A stretch of 64,000 nt of DNA from Tubiluchus corallicola (Eukaryota > Priapulida > Priapulimorpha > Priapulimorphida > Tubiluchidae). Location: contig JAQGDQ010000129.1 of the NCBI GenBank assembly GCA_030141605.1, forward strand, positions 175,281-239,280. Reading direction: 5' to 3'. The position numbers and the translations under genes are program-made. The first letter of the stretch is position 1. Every line of letters starts with the position of its first letter. Shown one piece after another: positions 51,860-62,294 of this stretch. The notes beneath the pieces are model-generated. The model saw only the letters and a list, made by a program, of their open reading frames with translations. It was not told the DNA's origin and searched no databases.

Positions 51860-54800
51860 ACATAGCTTCTACGTAAGGTCTGAGAGATTTTTAGGCTTAC
51901 AGCTAGCCAGCTATTTTTTGCTTTAATGCACTACGCACATTTAGATTTTTGTTATAGAATCTCCAATGATGAAGCGCTCAGTAGTAATTGAAATAAAAAA
52001 TATTTTAGTCTCAACTCAGATTCGGGTGACGTATCTAGAATTATTCAATGACTAAGCATAATTTAATTATACCAACAATTTGAAATAATTCCACAGTAAA
52101 AAAAACACGTTAACAGCTATACCATTAGTCGTAAGTTACTACAACACAAAAGCACTCAGCATTTTACACGAGCACCACTACATTAAACACGTATTAGCCA
52201 GAATTATAACTGTCATAATCAGTGCTATTTAACAGTAAACTGAGCGCATGGATATAGCGGCAATGATGCTCAGAAATTCTTGTATTCATTGAAGAGTAAG
52301 ATATGCGAATTGCTTGAGATCGCCCAGGCAGAAAACTGAAATTGAATTTGAAGGAAGAGTTGTAAGTCGAGTGCCATTTTCTTCGTGCTTACTTATCTAA
52401 TTAGGCGTCGTCCTGTTTTCTAGTACCATTTATAATAATATCAGAATAATGGTTTTTGGAGTTGCTCGTAATAATGAAGAGCAACATTTTAAAAATACGC
52501 TCAGCGCCAAGATCCTGGAATTCACGCCTTTTTTGCACGATTCGTGTAACTTTTTCAGAAACTCATTAATACTGATGTTTGTTACACTATCTCACGAGTA
52601 GAAAAATATCCACGCTAGAAATGAATCTTTTATGATCTACATTAAGTCCCAAAAACGTACAACCCAACCTGATACACATAAACACCTACACGTAGCCGCC
52701 ATTTTCGTATAATGAGATTGCCAAAAAGACTGATGAAAATACCTTCGCTGAACTAAATGGATGTGGGGTAAATTCAGCATTTCAATTTCGTCATTCACAC
52801 TAAGAAACAGAAACGCCTTTACTGTACATATTTTTGTTTATTGCTACGACATTTACTAATTTTTCTGCTACTACGTCGCATGTTCGCGCATGCATACTAA
52901 TTATTAGTGGGCAAACAGCATTTTTTGTGTTACATTTGACAGGTTTTGCCTTTCTAATCTGTACCCAAAATGCATGACAAATCACACTGTATCAGTTAGC
53001 AGTTTATAAGGATAATAAAATTACCTGAAATATGACTCGATTATTCAAATCATGAGAAATCAAGCATCTCTCGTAATTCATGAGCGATGCGAAGCGGTTA
53101 CAAAAGCTAGAAACGATAAATTTCGGCAAACGGTAAAACAAATACAAGATTAATGGCAAATGTAATGAAATCAGTGAATTTGAAAAACTTGCTACTATGC
53201 ATTGCAGCACAAATAGGAAGTTGTTAATATCTCCTATAGTATGTAGACTTACGTAGACAAGTTAATTATTACCTGATGTGTATGCAGTTTGTTTTTTTAA
53301 GTAAACATAAGAAAATGTTAAGTATAATTTATGTATTTATATTTTTTTTTTCACTTATTTATTGATTACCAAAGTAACATACACTAGAGAAAAAATTATA
53401 TGTGCACTAAAATCTGTGCAAACTATGTAGTTAGTTATGGCTGCAGAAGTTTATTCAAAAGCTATAATGCACTGCAAATTAGGTAAAATGAGCACAAATA
53501 CGTCTACAACGAACGAATATTTATTTCTTTTAATTGAAAAATTCGAAATTACACAATCACATAATATGACAATTCACTATCAAGGTAAGAATTAGAAGGA
53601 CGGATTTTAAGTAAGAGATTGTTTCTTCCAATAAGTTAATGGATACCGCTGAGCACAGTAATGAAATAACAGTTCTCGTTAACTTGAAGAAGCTGTTGCT
53701 GCAGACTGGACGTCGGTTGGTAGCAGGACATCTCGAGACGTCGTGTCATAACCCATTTTCTTCATGTCCTTAGCAACAACATTGAATGAAAGAGCTAAAT
53801 GTCCCTGGGAGCGTACTCGCGTTACTAAAAATAAAAAGGGTAAACAAGTGGAAATGGTAGGAATTAAAATTTCTCATAATAATGCAGCCAAAGCGAGCCC
53901 TTTTCAAGATAATTCATTCCAATCATGTAGTCTGCCAATTAAAACTAATTAAAATGTTTACAATTACAATTAAAACGATATGTTTACTTTATAAGATGAG
54001 TTCCAATACTCCACAACTGACCTGAACCAAATAGAGTAAATGTACAGCAAATGGTGGCGGAGTGACATATAACCGCCCCACATATTACCAGACGGCTTGC
54101 ATGGAACAAGTAACTGTGAAAAACTTATGATTATAACATGAATGCGAAGACAACTAGACTTACGAACATCTGTTATTGCGCGATAATAATGAAGTTAACT
54201 TGAAAAACAGCTCGTTGGGAGGGAAAAATGTGCAAGATAAAAATTATCAGCAAAGTGCAACAAAAAATTCATTATTACAACAGGCATTGCATAAACGTCA
54301 CCAGTAATTCATATCATAGCAAATTTGCCTAACAAAGTTACTGCCTATTTTGAAAGTATTGAAAAATCAAAAGTGACATTGCCGGAATAAAGGAAAATGG
54401 CACGAGCCCACGACCTATAATGCGCATGGTTTCCTAGTAACTGATGCTGATGAGGACTGAACATACCGAGAAGAATACCTTGGCAACTGAACGCCAAATT
54501 TCAAAGATGCTCTTACCGAGACTGTCATATAAAACTGGCTGTCAAAACATATTTCTCGGTCTAAATAAATTTTAGCTGTGAATGAATGAATAAGAGGAAT
54601 GGTTTGCAAACAAAATTAGGACATTTTGGTTGCATGTTCAGTTAGGCATTGCTGCTCTGGCGTTAAAGATGACTGTTTGTCCTTGTTCTTCGAAAGAACC
54701 GAAATATATAATTGTTAACGACTTTTAAACGAGTGTGAATTTTACTAAAACAAACTAATTGCTGCGCTAATTGTGGCGCACCGCAATTTTGGAGCAAACC

Positions 54801-56495
54801 TTTAAACATAATTTTTTCGTCAAATGTTTCGGAGTCCCTTGCTAAGTATATGTATGCTATATATTTAAAGCTGAATTATAATATATGATAACTGTTTGAT
54901 CACAAACAGCTGAAACAATTTAAAAAGTTGCTTGTGCAACAAAAAATTAAGCCTGAAATTTACAGAACAATATGACAAAAACCTAGCAAAGTTCTACTTT
55001 TTGGATTTACATATTTGAAAAACATGATAGAAAAAGTTGGAACGTCCTCAAAATTTTACTAGCCTAACAGGAACAATTTTTGATCGACCCGCCATATTCT
55101 TTACCTCTTGCAGAATGTTTTGTGCGGCATTACTTGGTCACGTACGGCATCAGACTCATGTCAGCAGTGATCAGTTGAATCATTGTGATCAGTGCAGATG
55201 GTAAGCCTCAGTCAAGTCAAACAATGTTTCGTCACGCTATTACCGTGTATTTAGGGAATACTTGCAAAGATAGTATTCGAAGCCAAAAAACAGACCTTGA
55301 CTGTCTCCTAAAATTTTAATCCGATTTCCGATTTCGAACAATATTTTAATAATATGTCAACTACTATCAGCTAATTACAGGTGTGGCGATTTTCAAGTAT
55401 GTTTTCTTCCATTTTCGTTACATCAAGCAAACAATAAATACGCGGAAATTCAGCTCTATTTGATGACAAAAATTAGAATTTGTCTGTGTAAATTGCGCTG
55501 TATTGTAGAACAGTGAACAAAGTAATTTTGTCAAGTGCTCATTCCGTGTAATTGGCTTGCTTGTTTGCTTGTTTTTCGTCGTCACTTTTTGTAATACACG
55601 TCGTTTAAGTTCGATATTGTTATGAACAGTATACTATAGACGAATGTTTAGCTAATATTATGAATAGGTACTGTAAGTACTGCGGGATGGGAAAGCCACA
55701 CACCTGTCCTTCAACAAGTGCATAAGTTGGAAACCAGGTTGTCGTCCTAGTTTTATTTCGACGGCTTGAGTCGGCACGTTTATAGCTGTGAAGTAAAGAC
55801 GTTTTCTCTGTACGTGTCACCTTGCAGACTATGTAATTTGCTGCAGTTTGGCATTTAGCATTTTATATAGCTGTGATTACAGTTAAAGGACAGTAACGTT
55901 TTTGAGCAGTCCAGATATGTTGTGATACATTTTGAGCACTATCGGAATTTACAGCCAAACGGATACTTGGGACAATTTGTTTAAGCCGTTATGGGGTTAC
56001 TACTGTTCATGTGGAAGGTTGGACTGAATATCACCGCATGAATTTACCTGACGCCTACCTCTGAGAAAGTTAAACCATTCTCGATGTCACCTCACCTACC
56101 TCATCTACTGGACAGTGCAGACTTCGTTTCCAGTGACGTCACCAGTGATTATGTGGCATGCCAAGACGTTAATGGACAGTGAACCATCTCAGCGTGGACA
56201 GGTTTTTCGGTGCACCTCCCAGGGAAAGGGTAATTAGTGAGTACCGAGTGTATTAGAATCTTAATTTGTTTATCTTTAGTTGGGTTTTGCCTCGTATTTA
56301 TCTGATTGCTTTTGAAAATTATCTTTTTGATCATATCATCACAAATTTGTTAATTAAATTTTGATTGTTCTTTATACACAAAATATGTATCTTGGAATGC
56401 GTTTCTTTGTGAACGTTTAAAAAGTATTTGAATAGCAAAAATATTATGAATAGTTCACACTTTGTTAGCTAAACACAATAACAGCAACTCAAGGC
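51860..56495. other. non-coding stretch, no gene recognised
   Basis: About 4.6 kb of AT-rich DNA with no supported exon. A CRE-like TGACGTCA lies at 56134-56141. Confidence 0.5.
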
Positions 56496-56504
56496 CGACA
56501 CTTA

Positions 56505-56640
56505 AGATCCCACTCGTGATTCGAACCCACATCTTTTATCTCAAGGTACGCCCCGTAGAGGTACCTATGAGAAACTGATTCAGTTTCTAAACTATTAACA
56601 TCTGTGTGCTACTACCTCACCGCTCGGCTAGGAGTACTAG
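56505..56640 (-). repeat. tRNA-derived SINE-like sequence (reverse strand)
   Basis: On the minus strand, GTACTCCTAGCCGAGCGGT matches a Leu/Ser-type tRNA 5' end with an A box. About 100 bases on, GTGGGTTCGAATCACG is a T-arm and B box. The two boxes are farther apart than in a normal tRNA. The intervening segment includes a perfect palindrome, GAAACTGATTCAGTTTC (56570-56586), and paired GGTAC/GTACC words. The acceptor stem is decayed. Most likely a SINE or an insertion-disrupted tRNA pseudogene. Confidence 0.5.
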
Positions 56641-56957
56641 TTTGGGAATTGTTGAAGTAAATCTGGTTTAAATAAAGAACAGAGAACCAACAAGTAAAAC
56701 CCGGCGTCACAGATATTTAGTCTACAGAACGTTTTTATCTGGAGCAATAATTGGCTATAATTATTTCATTTTGCGAGAGAAATGTATTTTGATAATCTAC
56801 TCTACTAAACCTTGGCCTATATCGTATGTACAATAACAGTATGTAAAAAGCTTCTGTACTGAACCTCTGTCTACTGAAGATTCTTAGTAGCTTTATATCA
56901 TCAAGGGTGATCAAGCCACTGACTAACGCCATTAGGTAGCATTTACCTGGCGTACGA

Positions 56958-57151
56958 GTCACGTTGTGCGTTATCCACCTGCGGAATAACTGCGTATAAA
57001 AAATCAAAAGGAAATAGCTGCAGAAAAAATAACGCATAACGCAGTCTGAAAAACGGGTGCACTGAAAACAATATAAGCCGAATATATTTATACTACATTC
57101 GCATAACGCATACGCATTCCGGATGCCAAGTAAACGCGTATGACACTTTCA
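56958..57151 (-). mobile_element. MITE-like element, copy B of the 4435 family
   Basis: On the minus strand this roughly 194-bp unit carries, in the same order as copy A, GTGA at the end, a block rich in ATGCG/GCG words, GCACCCGTTT, TGCGTTATGCGTT, an A/T-rich spacer and TATTCCGCA. The terminal arms are more decayed than in copy A. The shared order and size indicate one non-autonomous family. The 100-codon minus-strand frame at 56735-57037 overlaps this repeat and is not accepted as a gene. Confidence 0.6.
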
Positions 57152-57159
57152 CGCGAATT

Positions 57160-57795
57160 TTACTAGACATCAAAATATTTTGCGTCAGGCGCTCTAGTCC
57201 CCCATCTCTTTTAAAGCATGTACATAATTTCGTAATTTTATAATTTGTGATATGCTTAGTTATAATAGAAACCCAGATTTTAAATGTGTTCTCAATTCTG
57301 AATTTATTCTGATGTGAATGTTGAAAAAATTATAGGCAAAAGCCTGAAACAAAGAAATAAAATACAGATTTCTAAATACATCTTAAGACTTCAGGCAAAC
57401 AGTATCGAAACCGTTAAAAGGGCAAAGGGCATAAACCCTTTAACCAGTTTTTACTTAGCAGAAAGAATCCGTTGGTTTCTGTGGTGTTGGGGTTAGCCAA
57501 GCGGCAAATTGTACGCCATGAAATACAGAGCAAATGATCGTTAATCATAAAGCCAATAAAAATTAATTTAATTAGCCCCGACAGCTGTAACTGAGATGTT
57601 TTGTATGAACGTACGCTACTAGCAGGTACTTTTCAACGTACGATACTACATGAAGTTACTAAAAGACATTAACACCAGGCACTCAAGACTGCGAATCTGT
57701 CTACGACAAGAGCGAGTGCTTCTCTGGTACCAAAGCTTACTCTGGCTTAATACTCCTGCAGGTCACTTGAACGGTGTAACCACAAATGATCATAC
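57160..57795. other. non-coding stretch upstream of the MYND gene
   Basis: No exon recognised. A lone tRNA A-box-like GGTTAGCCAAGCGGC occurs at 57491-57505 without a matching B box. Confidence 0.45.
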
Positions 57796-57807
57796 AGTTG
57801 GTAAGTA

Positions 57808-57858
57808 ACCGAAACCGAAACCGGTTACTGTGTTGGAACAGAAACCGAAAGTGAAAGC
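57808..57858 (+). promoter_or_regulatory. interferon-response-like GAAA arrays upstream of the MYND gene
   Basis: ACCGAAACCGAAACCGG (57808-57824) and CAGAAACCGAAAGTGAAAG (57839-57857) each contain GAAA spaced by two bases, the pattern bound by IRF-family factors (GAAANNGAAA). They lie about 460-510 bases before the first recognised exon. A consensus donor, GTAAGT, sits just 5' at 57801 and another, GTATGT, at 57994. The arrays may therefore lie in the promoter or in the first intron. Function is inferred from the motif only. Confidence 0.4.
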
Positions 57859-58338
57859 CTGAGAATAACGATTAGTGTTTGATGACGTAGTTTCGACAGC
57901 GTTTGTAACCCTGTTATTTTGTAGTAGAGTGCTTCTGTTCAAACTGTTCTACTTAACTGTTAACCATCGGCTGTTCAAGACTTGGGCGCGTTGGTATGTA
58001 ATGATAAATGCTTTATACATATAATTAGAAATTATGAAAATATGTCAGATAATGAACATTCTTGTCGTGTCAGTTATACAAATGCTGTGTCGAGGAAAAT
58101 ACATGACTGAAGAAATGACTCGACTAACTCGAGTCACATTTTAATAGTTATTTGTGTATTGCAAAACATCTCGAACTTGGACAAACTGGCTTATTTTGTG
58201 TATTTAAACGGGTATTTAAGTTAGAAGTGAAAATCGCGAGGATTTAGAGTTAACTGTGTTGGATTTAGCGATTGAAAAATTGATAATAATTCAAATTGTT
58301 TTAAAACGGCTTTTGCAGGTAATGCAGATGTGAAGATA

Positions 58339-58402
58339 ATGCGCCGCTCAATGTCAAATCCCGAATTTCTGAACATGTTTCAAGCATGTAAATTACAAAC
58401 TG
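58339..58402 (+). CDS. MYND-type zinc finger protein, upstream coding exon
   Basis: An 84-base exon is inferred at 58319-58402, between the acceptor TTTTGCAG (ends 58318) and the donor GTAAGG (begins 58403). It stays open throughout and ends one base into a codon. That base joins the two bases left over at the start of the terminal exon to make GGA (Gly), so the reading frame is preserved. The first in-frame ATG (58339) starts MRRSMSNPEFLNMFQACKLQT, a second lies at 58351, and the frame is also open 5' of 58339. Translation could start here, giving a 262-residue protein, or in an unrecognised upstream exon. Confidence 0.6.
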
Positions 58403-58704
58403 GTAAGGCTAACATTAAAAGCTTACAAAATTAATATTGTATAAAGCAATTTATTATGCATTTCTTTTGTTGTGTGTAACTTGCATTCTTTCTACTTTTG
58501 AAACCTTAATTAGGTAACAAAATAATAAGTTATTTTTACTTTCATAGTCTTTAGGTTAAAACTCATGATCAGTCATAGTCAGAGAATAGAAATTATCTAA
58601 ATACAAAAGCAATACTAGCACATTCACTAATACATTAGTTTATATATATAAAAGTACCTAACCTTTGTTATAATTATTATAATTGTTGCTTGATTTGTTA
58701 TCAG

Positions 58705-59429
58705 GAACTCAAGAAGTCAACAAATACCAACAAACTTGCAAGAATAGCGATCCTAAAAATGAATTTGTCACGCTTAAGAACAAGCGATATTTTCCTACTT
58801 TTTTAAACATGCCGTATGATAAGCCTGGTGAGGGGATCGTCAACGATGTTTACTACACATCTACTGATGGCGTGTGGTACAGACCTTGTTGTCATTGGTG
58901 CTTTCTTGGCGAAATTGTCAATGACGAGCTGGGCCAGTTAAGTCAATTTAGAAATACAGTAAAAGTAAGAGACATAGAGGGAAGAGAATCCATTGAAGTC
59001 GGTTTCTACCAAGGTTTCAACATTTCCCTGCAGACCTATGGTTTAAACCCTGCCCATCTGAGACGTGGACATACAATTTGTATTCGCTATGCAGAAGCAC
59101 ACTTATTTCTAAGCGGTGAAGTTGGTGTACGGGTAGAAAATCCACACTTTGTAAAAATTATAAAAGCCAATTTACGTACCCTAATGGAAATCTCAGATAT
59201 CTGTGGAACAGTAGATGTTGACAAATTTTGCTGGTCATGCAAAAAGAAAGGTCATCATGGAAAGACCCTAATGAAATGCTCGAAGTGTAAGTTTGCCAAA
59301 TACTGCACAAAATCGTGCCAGGAGGCAAACTGGTTAGTACACAAGAAGCACTGCAAAATTATTCCTGATTATCTGGAACTGATCGGTATAGACTTCCCTC
59401 ATTTTGAAAAAAGGATTCCATTTCATTAA
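58705..59429 (+). CDS. MYND-type zinc finger protein, terminal exon
   Basis: Encodes the last 241 residues of the protein, or 262 in total if it starts at 58339. A MYND finger near the C-terminus is complete. Its ligands are CWSC, then CSKC twelve residues on, C five later, C three later, H seven later and C three later (about residues 197-238 of the joined protein). MYND fingers bind two zinc ions and usually mediate protein-protein contacts. The roughly 195 residues before it contain FLNMPYDKPG, RPCCHWCFLGE and a stretch with VKVRD, VGFYQGF, GHT and GVRVE. This looks like a compact beta-rich domain found with MYND fingers in unnamed proteins; I do not know its role. The exon starts after TTGTTATCAG and ends TTTCATTAA. 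No signal peptide or membrane segment is visible, so the protein is probably cytoplasmic or nuclear. No SET domain is visible. Confidence 0.88.
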
Positions 59430-61200
59430 TATTAATCAATCTATCATTGAATTTAGTGTAGTAGCACATCCATACCAAATTTTGCCTTGACACAAAAGTC
59501 AGATATTGACCAGCAAAATCTGCCAACATCTACTCTTCCACAGGGATCTGAGATTTCCATTAGGGTAGGTGCACAGATATACATTTGGTAAGAGCAAATT
59601 TTGTTTTATTATAATCAGTAAGCATAAAGTGAAATTGTACTTTAAGCACAGGTTGTCATTGCTAATAATTTGTCTAGAGTCCTAGATTAATTTTAGAATT
59701 CATAAAATGTATCCATGTGCTAGTCAATGATGCTTATTAATTAGTTACAATGACATTATACCAAACAGATGATCTAGGTAAAAGCACTTATATTCCCAAA
59801 TTTCAGTGTTTTAGGTAGCAATTGCATCTATGTTCACCATCACTCATCAGTTACATATGTTTGTAAGTATTACTAACCTAATTAATATTACGAGCTAATA
59901 GTATCATCATACTATCATACTAACAGTATGTAAATATGTTAAAAGTGATATTACTTAAGAGTGGATGCACGAGTAGTATCATATTCAATAATTCTAGCCA
60001 TATTTACTACTGTTTTACTGAGTTTGTGAACTATACATTGATATAATATCACATTTGTTAATATGGTGCATAATAACATTAAGTGAATGCGCATCTGCAA
60101 TCATGTAATGTTGTTTGTAACTTTGTATCTACACTTGTAAAACCCAAAAGTCTTTTTTTAAATCCAGGCCATGTTCTTTTTATGTGTTTTTTATTATAAA
60201 TTCAAAAATATAATAAAATGGGATAATAATATAATAGTCATTAACCGATAATCTTGTTATTTGACTGACACATATAAGTTTTTACATACGAATTCAGGAA
60301 CTCTGGAACTGATTTGTAGTTGTCTTGGTGGAGACAATAAAAAAGAATTAATTACACTATTTTGTAGCCAAGTCCATTTTCCAAAGAGCTATGACACTCC
60401 CTCTGAGACGTTAACAAGTGTTTCACGAATTTTTTTATACGTGAAGTTTGATAGAAGTATTGTGAAAAAAAGAACCAGTGAAGGAACCTGCCGATTTTTC
60501 CTATTTTTCCAATTGCATCCTTTTTTCCTTTGCTATTTTTACCGCGCCGTTAAAATTAATACTTTTTACCTTACTTCAAAATGGGGTACGATATGAACAA
60601 TCATCCTGTTTTCATTTAAGAGCCAAAAAGATGCAACTTTGTACAGACCTGTTATGGGTTTCTACGTATTAGTAAAATAACAATCATTCTTTTCTTTGGT
60701 AAACTGCGACTCACTTTGTGCAACGACCTTCTTGGTGTGCACCTTGCAGAAAAGAGGTAAAGTTATTGAAACCGTAAATGCCTACTAATCTACTACAAAC
60801 AGAGCACCTTTTTGCCACCAGGTGGCCTAGAGCAGTAACTTAGTTAAGAATCAAACTTATTTCATGAGGACACCTACCGGGTTACCGCCAATTCCGCCAA
60901 AATTTCACCAAAATATAGCGCCAAATTCATAAAAATAATGCTGTAGTTGCGTAGCAGCACAATGTCCCAAGTCTGTGTGCTGTGCAGTAATAGCAGCAAG
61001 GTTAATCGCATCTACTGTATCACCTCACACTGTTTTGTAATACTAGTTCTGCTAGCTACACAGATAACTCTAGTTCAGATTATAATTTATAGTCATTGCT
61101 TTTAACGTTTAAGATTTAGGAACCTGTTCAAACATGAAGGTGTACGCAAGAAGAAAAATCATATGATATTTTCGAATATCATATGCAGATAAGAAGCTAT
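59430..61200. other. 3' region of the MYND gene and intergenic DNA
   Basis: No further exon is recognised. AATAAA at 60212-60217 is a candidate poly(A) signal about 780 bases after the stop codon. The 111-codon frame at 60261-60596 is T-rich, lacks an ATG start and has no domain. Confidence 0.4.
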
Positions 61201-61215
61201 AATAGTATTTTTTCA

Positions 61216-61705
61216 CGGAATCTTGGATACAGGGGTTTTAAACATAGGCTGTTTTGACCCACGCATTTTGGACACAGGTCATTTTTACACATGGGTCATT
61301 TCAACTCATTTCACTAATATGTACATCTGGTAATTTATAGACCTAGGTTGTTTGGACACATAGGCTATTTAGACACTAGAACCTACTGGTTATTGACACA
61401 ATGTCATGTCATTTGGTCATACATTTGGACACAAGGTAATTTTGACACGGGTCATTTGGGTTAAAGTCTGCACATGTCTTAATGTCTTACGGTTACAATA
61501 TTCAGTTCTTGAATCAAAATGACATGTGTTCCCAAAACACCTAGTATCCAAATATCCTATGCGACCAAAATAACTATGTGCCCAACTAGCCTGTGTTCCC
61601 ACATAACCTGTGCCCAACTCACCTTGTGTCCAAATGACCTGTGTATAAATGTCTTGTAACGAAACATCTTGGGTCCAGATGTCTGTATTGAAATGTCTGC
61701 ACAGC
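61216..61705. mobile_element. foldback-like element of inverted ~17-bp unit arrays
   Basis: The left part (61216-61465) holds many degenerate copies of TTTGGACACAGGTCATTT, for example at 61268, 61351 and 61431. The right part (61517-61700) holds degenerate copies of the complement, AAATGACCTGTGTCCAAA, for example around 61580-61645. About 50 unrelated bases separate them. Inverted arms made of short direct repeats are typical of foldback transposons. Head-to-head minisatellites are the alternative. There is no coding capacity. Confidence 0.6.
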
Positions 61706-61906
61706 TTTTTCGTGACTGTTCATGAATGTAATTTAATTTAAAGCTATTCTAGGCGCTCTAAGTTGCACTTGAATGTGACCCATAACCCTTCAAGAAAGTC
61801 TTTATGTAAGGATATTTTACAATCCATAAAATTTAGCAGTATTGCTTTGCAGTTGCAATAAGTTGTGGATATAAATTGATAAAATAAAAAATACTTAAAA
61901 AAGTAC

Positions 61907-61990
61907 TACATTAGGACTTCGATGACTGTCCAGTTATAAGAGGTCGAAGAAGTCCGGATAATACAGAAAGTTTGGATAATAAGACTTACC
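61907..61990 (+). mobile_element. pogo/Tigger-like transposon terminus (fragment)
   Basis: TACATTAGGACTTCGATG is followed by GTCCAGTTAT, GTCCGGATAAT and AGTTTGGATAAT. From memory, this resembles the 5' end of Tigger/pogo-type DNA transposons, which carry CTCTCGATTATCCGAA and repeated CGGATAATC words. I find no matching far end and no transposase frame, so this would be a fragment or a non-autonomous copy. Confidence 0.35.
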
Positions 61991-62294
61991 TGGTTTGCTT
62001 AAGCAAGGGCTTGGCATACCGTAAATTAACTTCGAATTTCAACTTGGTTGAAAGTTGCTACATTTGTGGCCTCACTAGCCAAAAGTTCTTCATTAAGTTT
62101 TTTCTGTATTACATATATTACCCCAGCTAAGTGCAGTCGCACACCCCTATTCTTCGCAAGGTTTAGCAAGGTAGATAGTAAGGCCACTATAATGGAAAAA
62201 ATAGCCCTACCCTCAAAAAATTGCAAGAAAACTTTATTGGTGTTTTCTAGTAGTATTTGGTCCAGAGAATAACATAATTATCCAACTTGGGCGG

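Noticed and set aside
58683-58704. Extension of the MYND terminal exon upstream from a TTG
   Set aside because: TTGTTATCAG is a splice acceptor, and the reading frame joins an in-phase upstream exon instead.
60261-60596. 111-codon frame after the MYND gene
   Set aside because: No ATG start, T-rich, no domain; probably chance in 3' or intergenic DNA.
62026-62272. Frames on both strands next to the pogo-like terminus, considered as transposase remnants
   Set aside because: Neither strand shows a helix-turn-helix or DDE-type motif.
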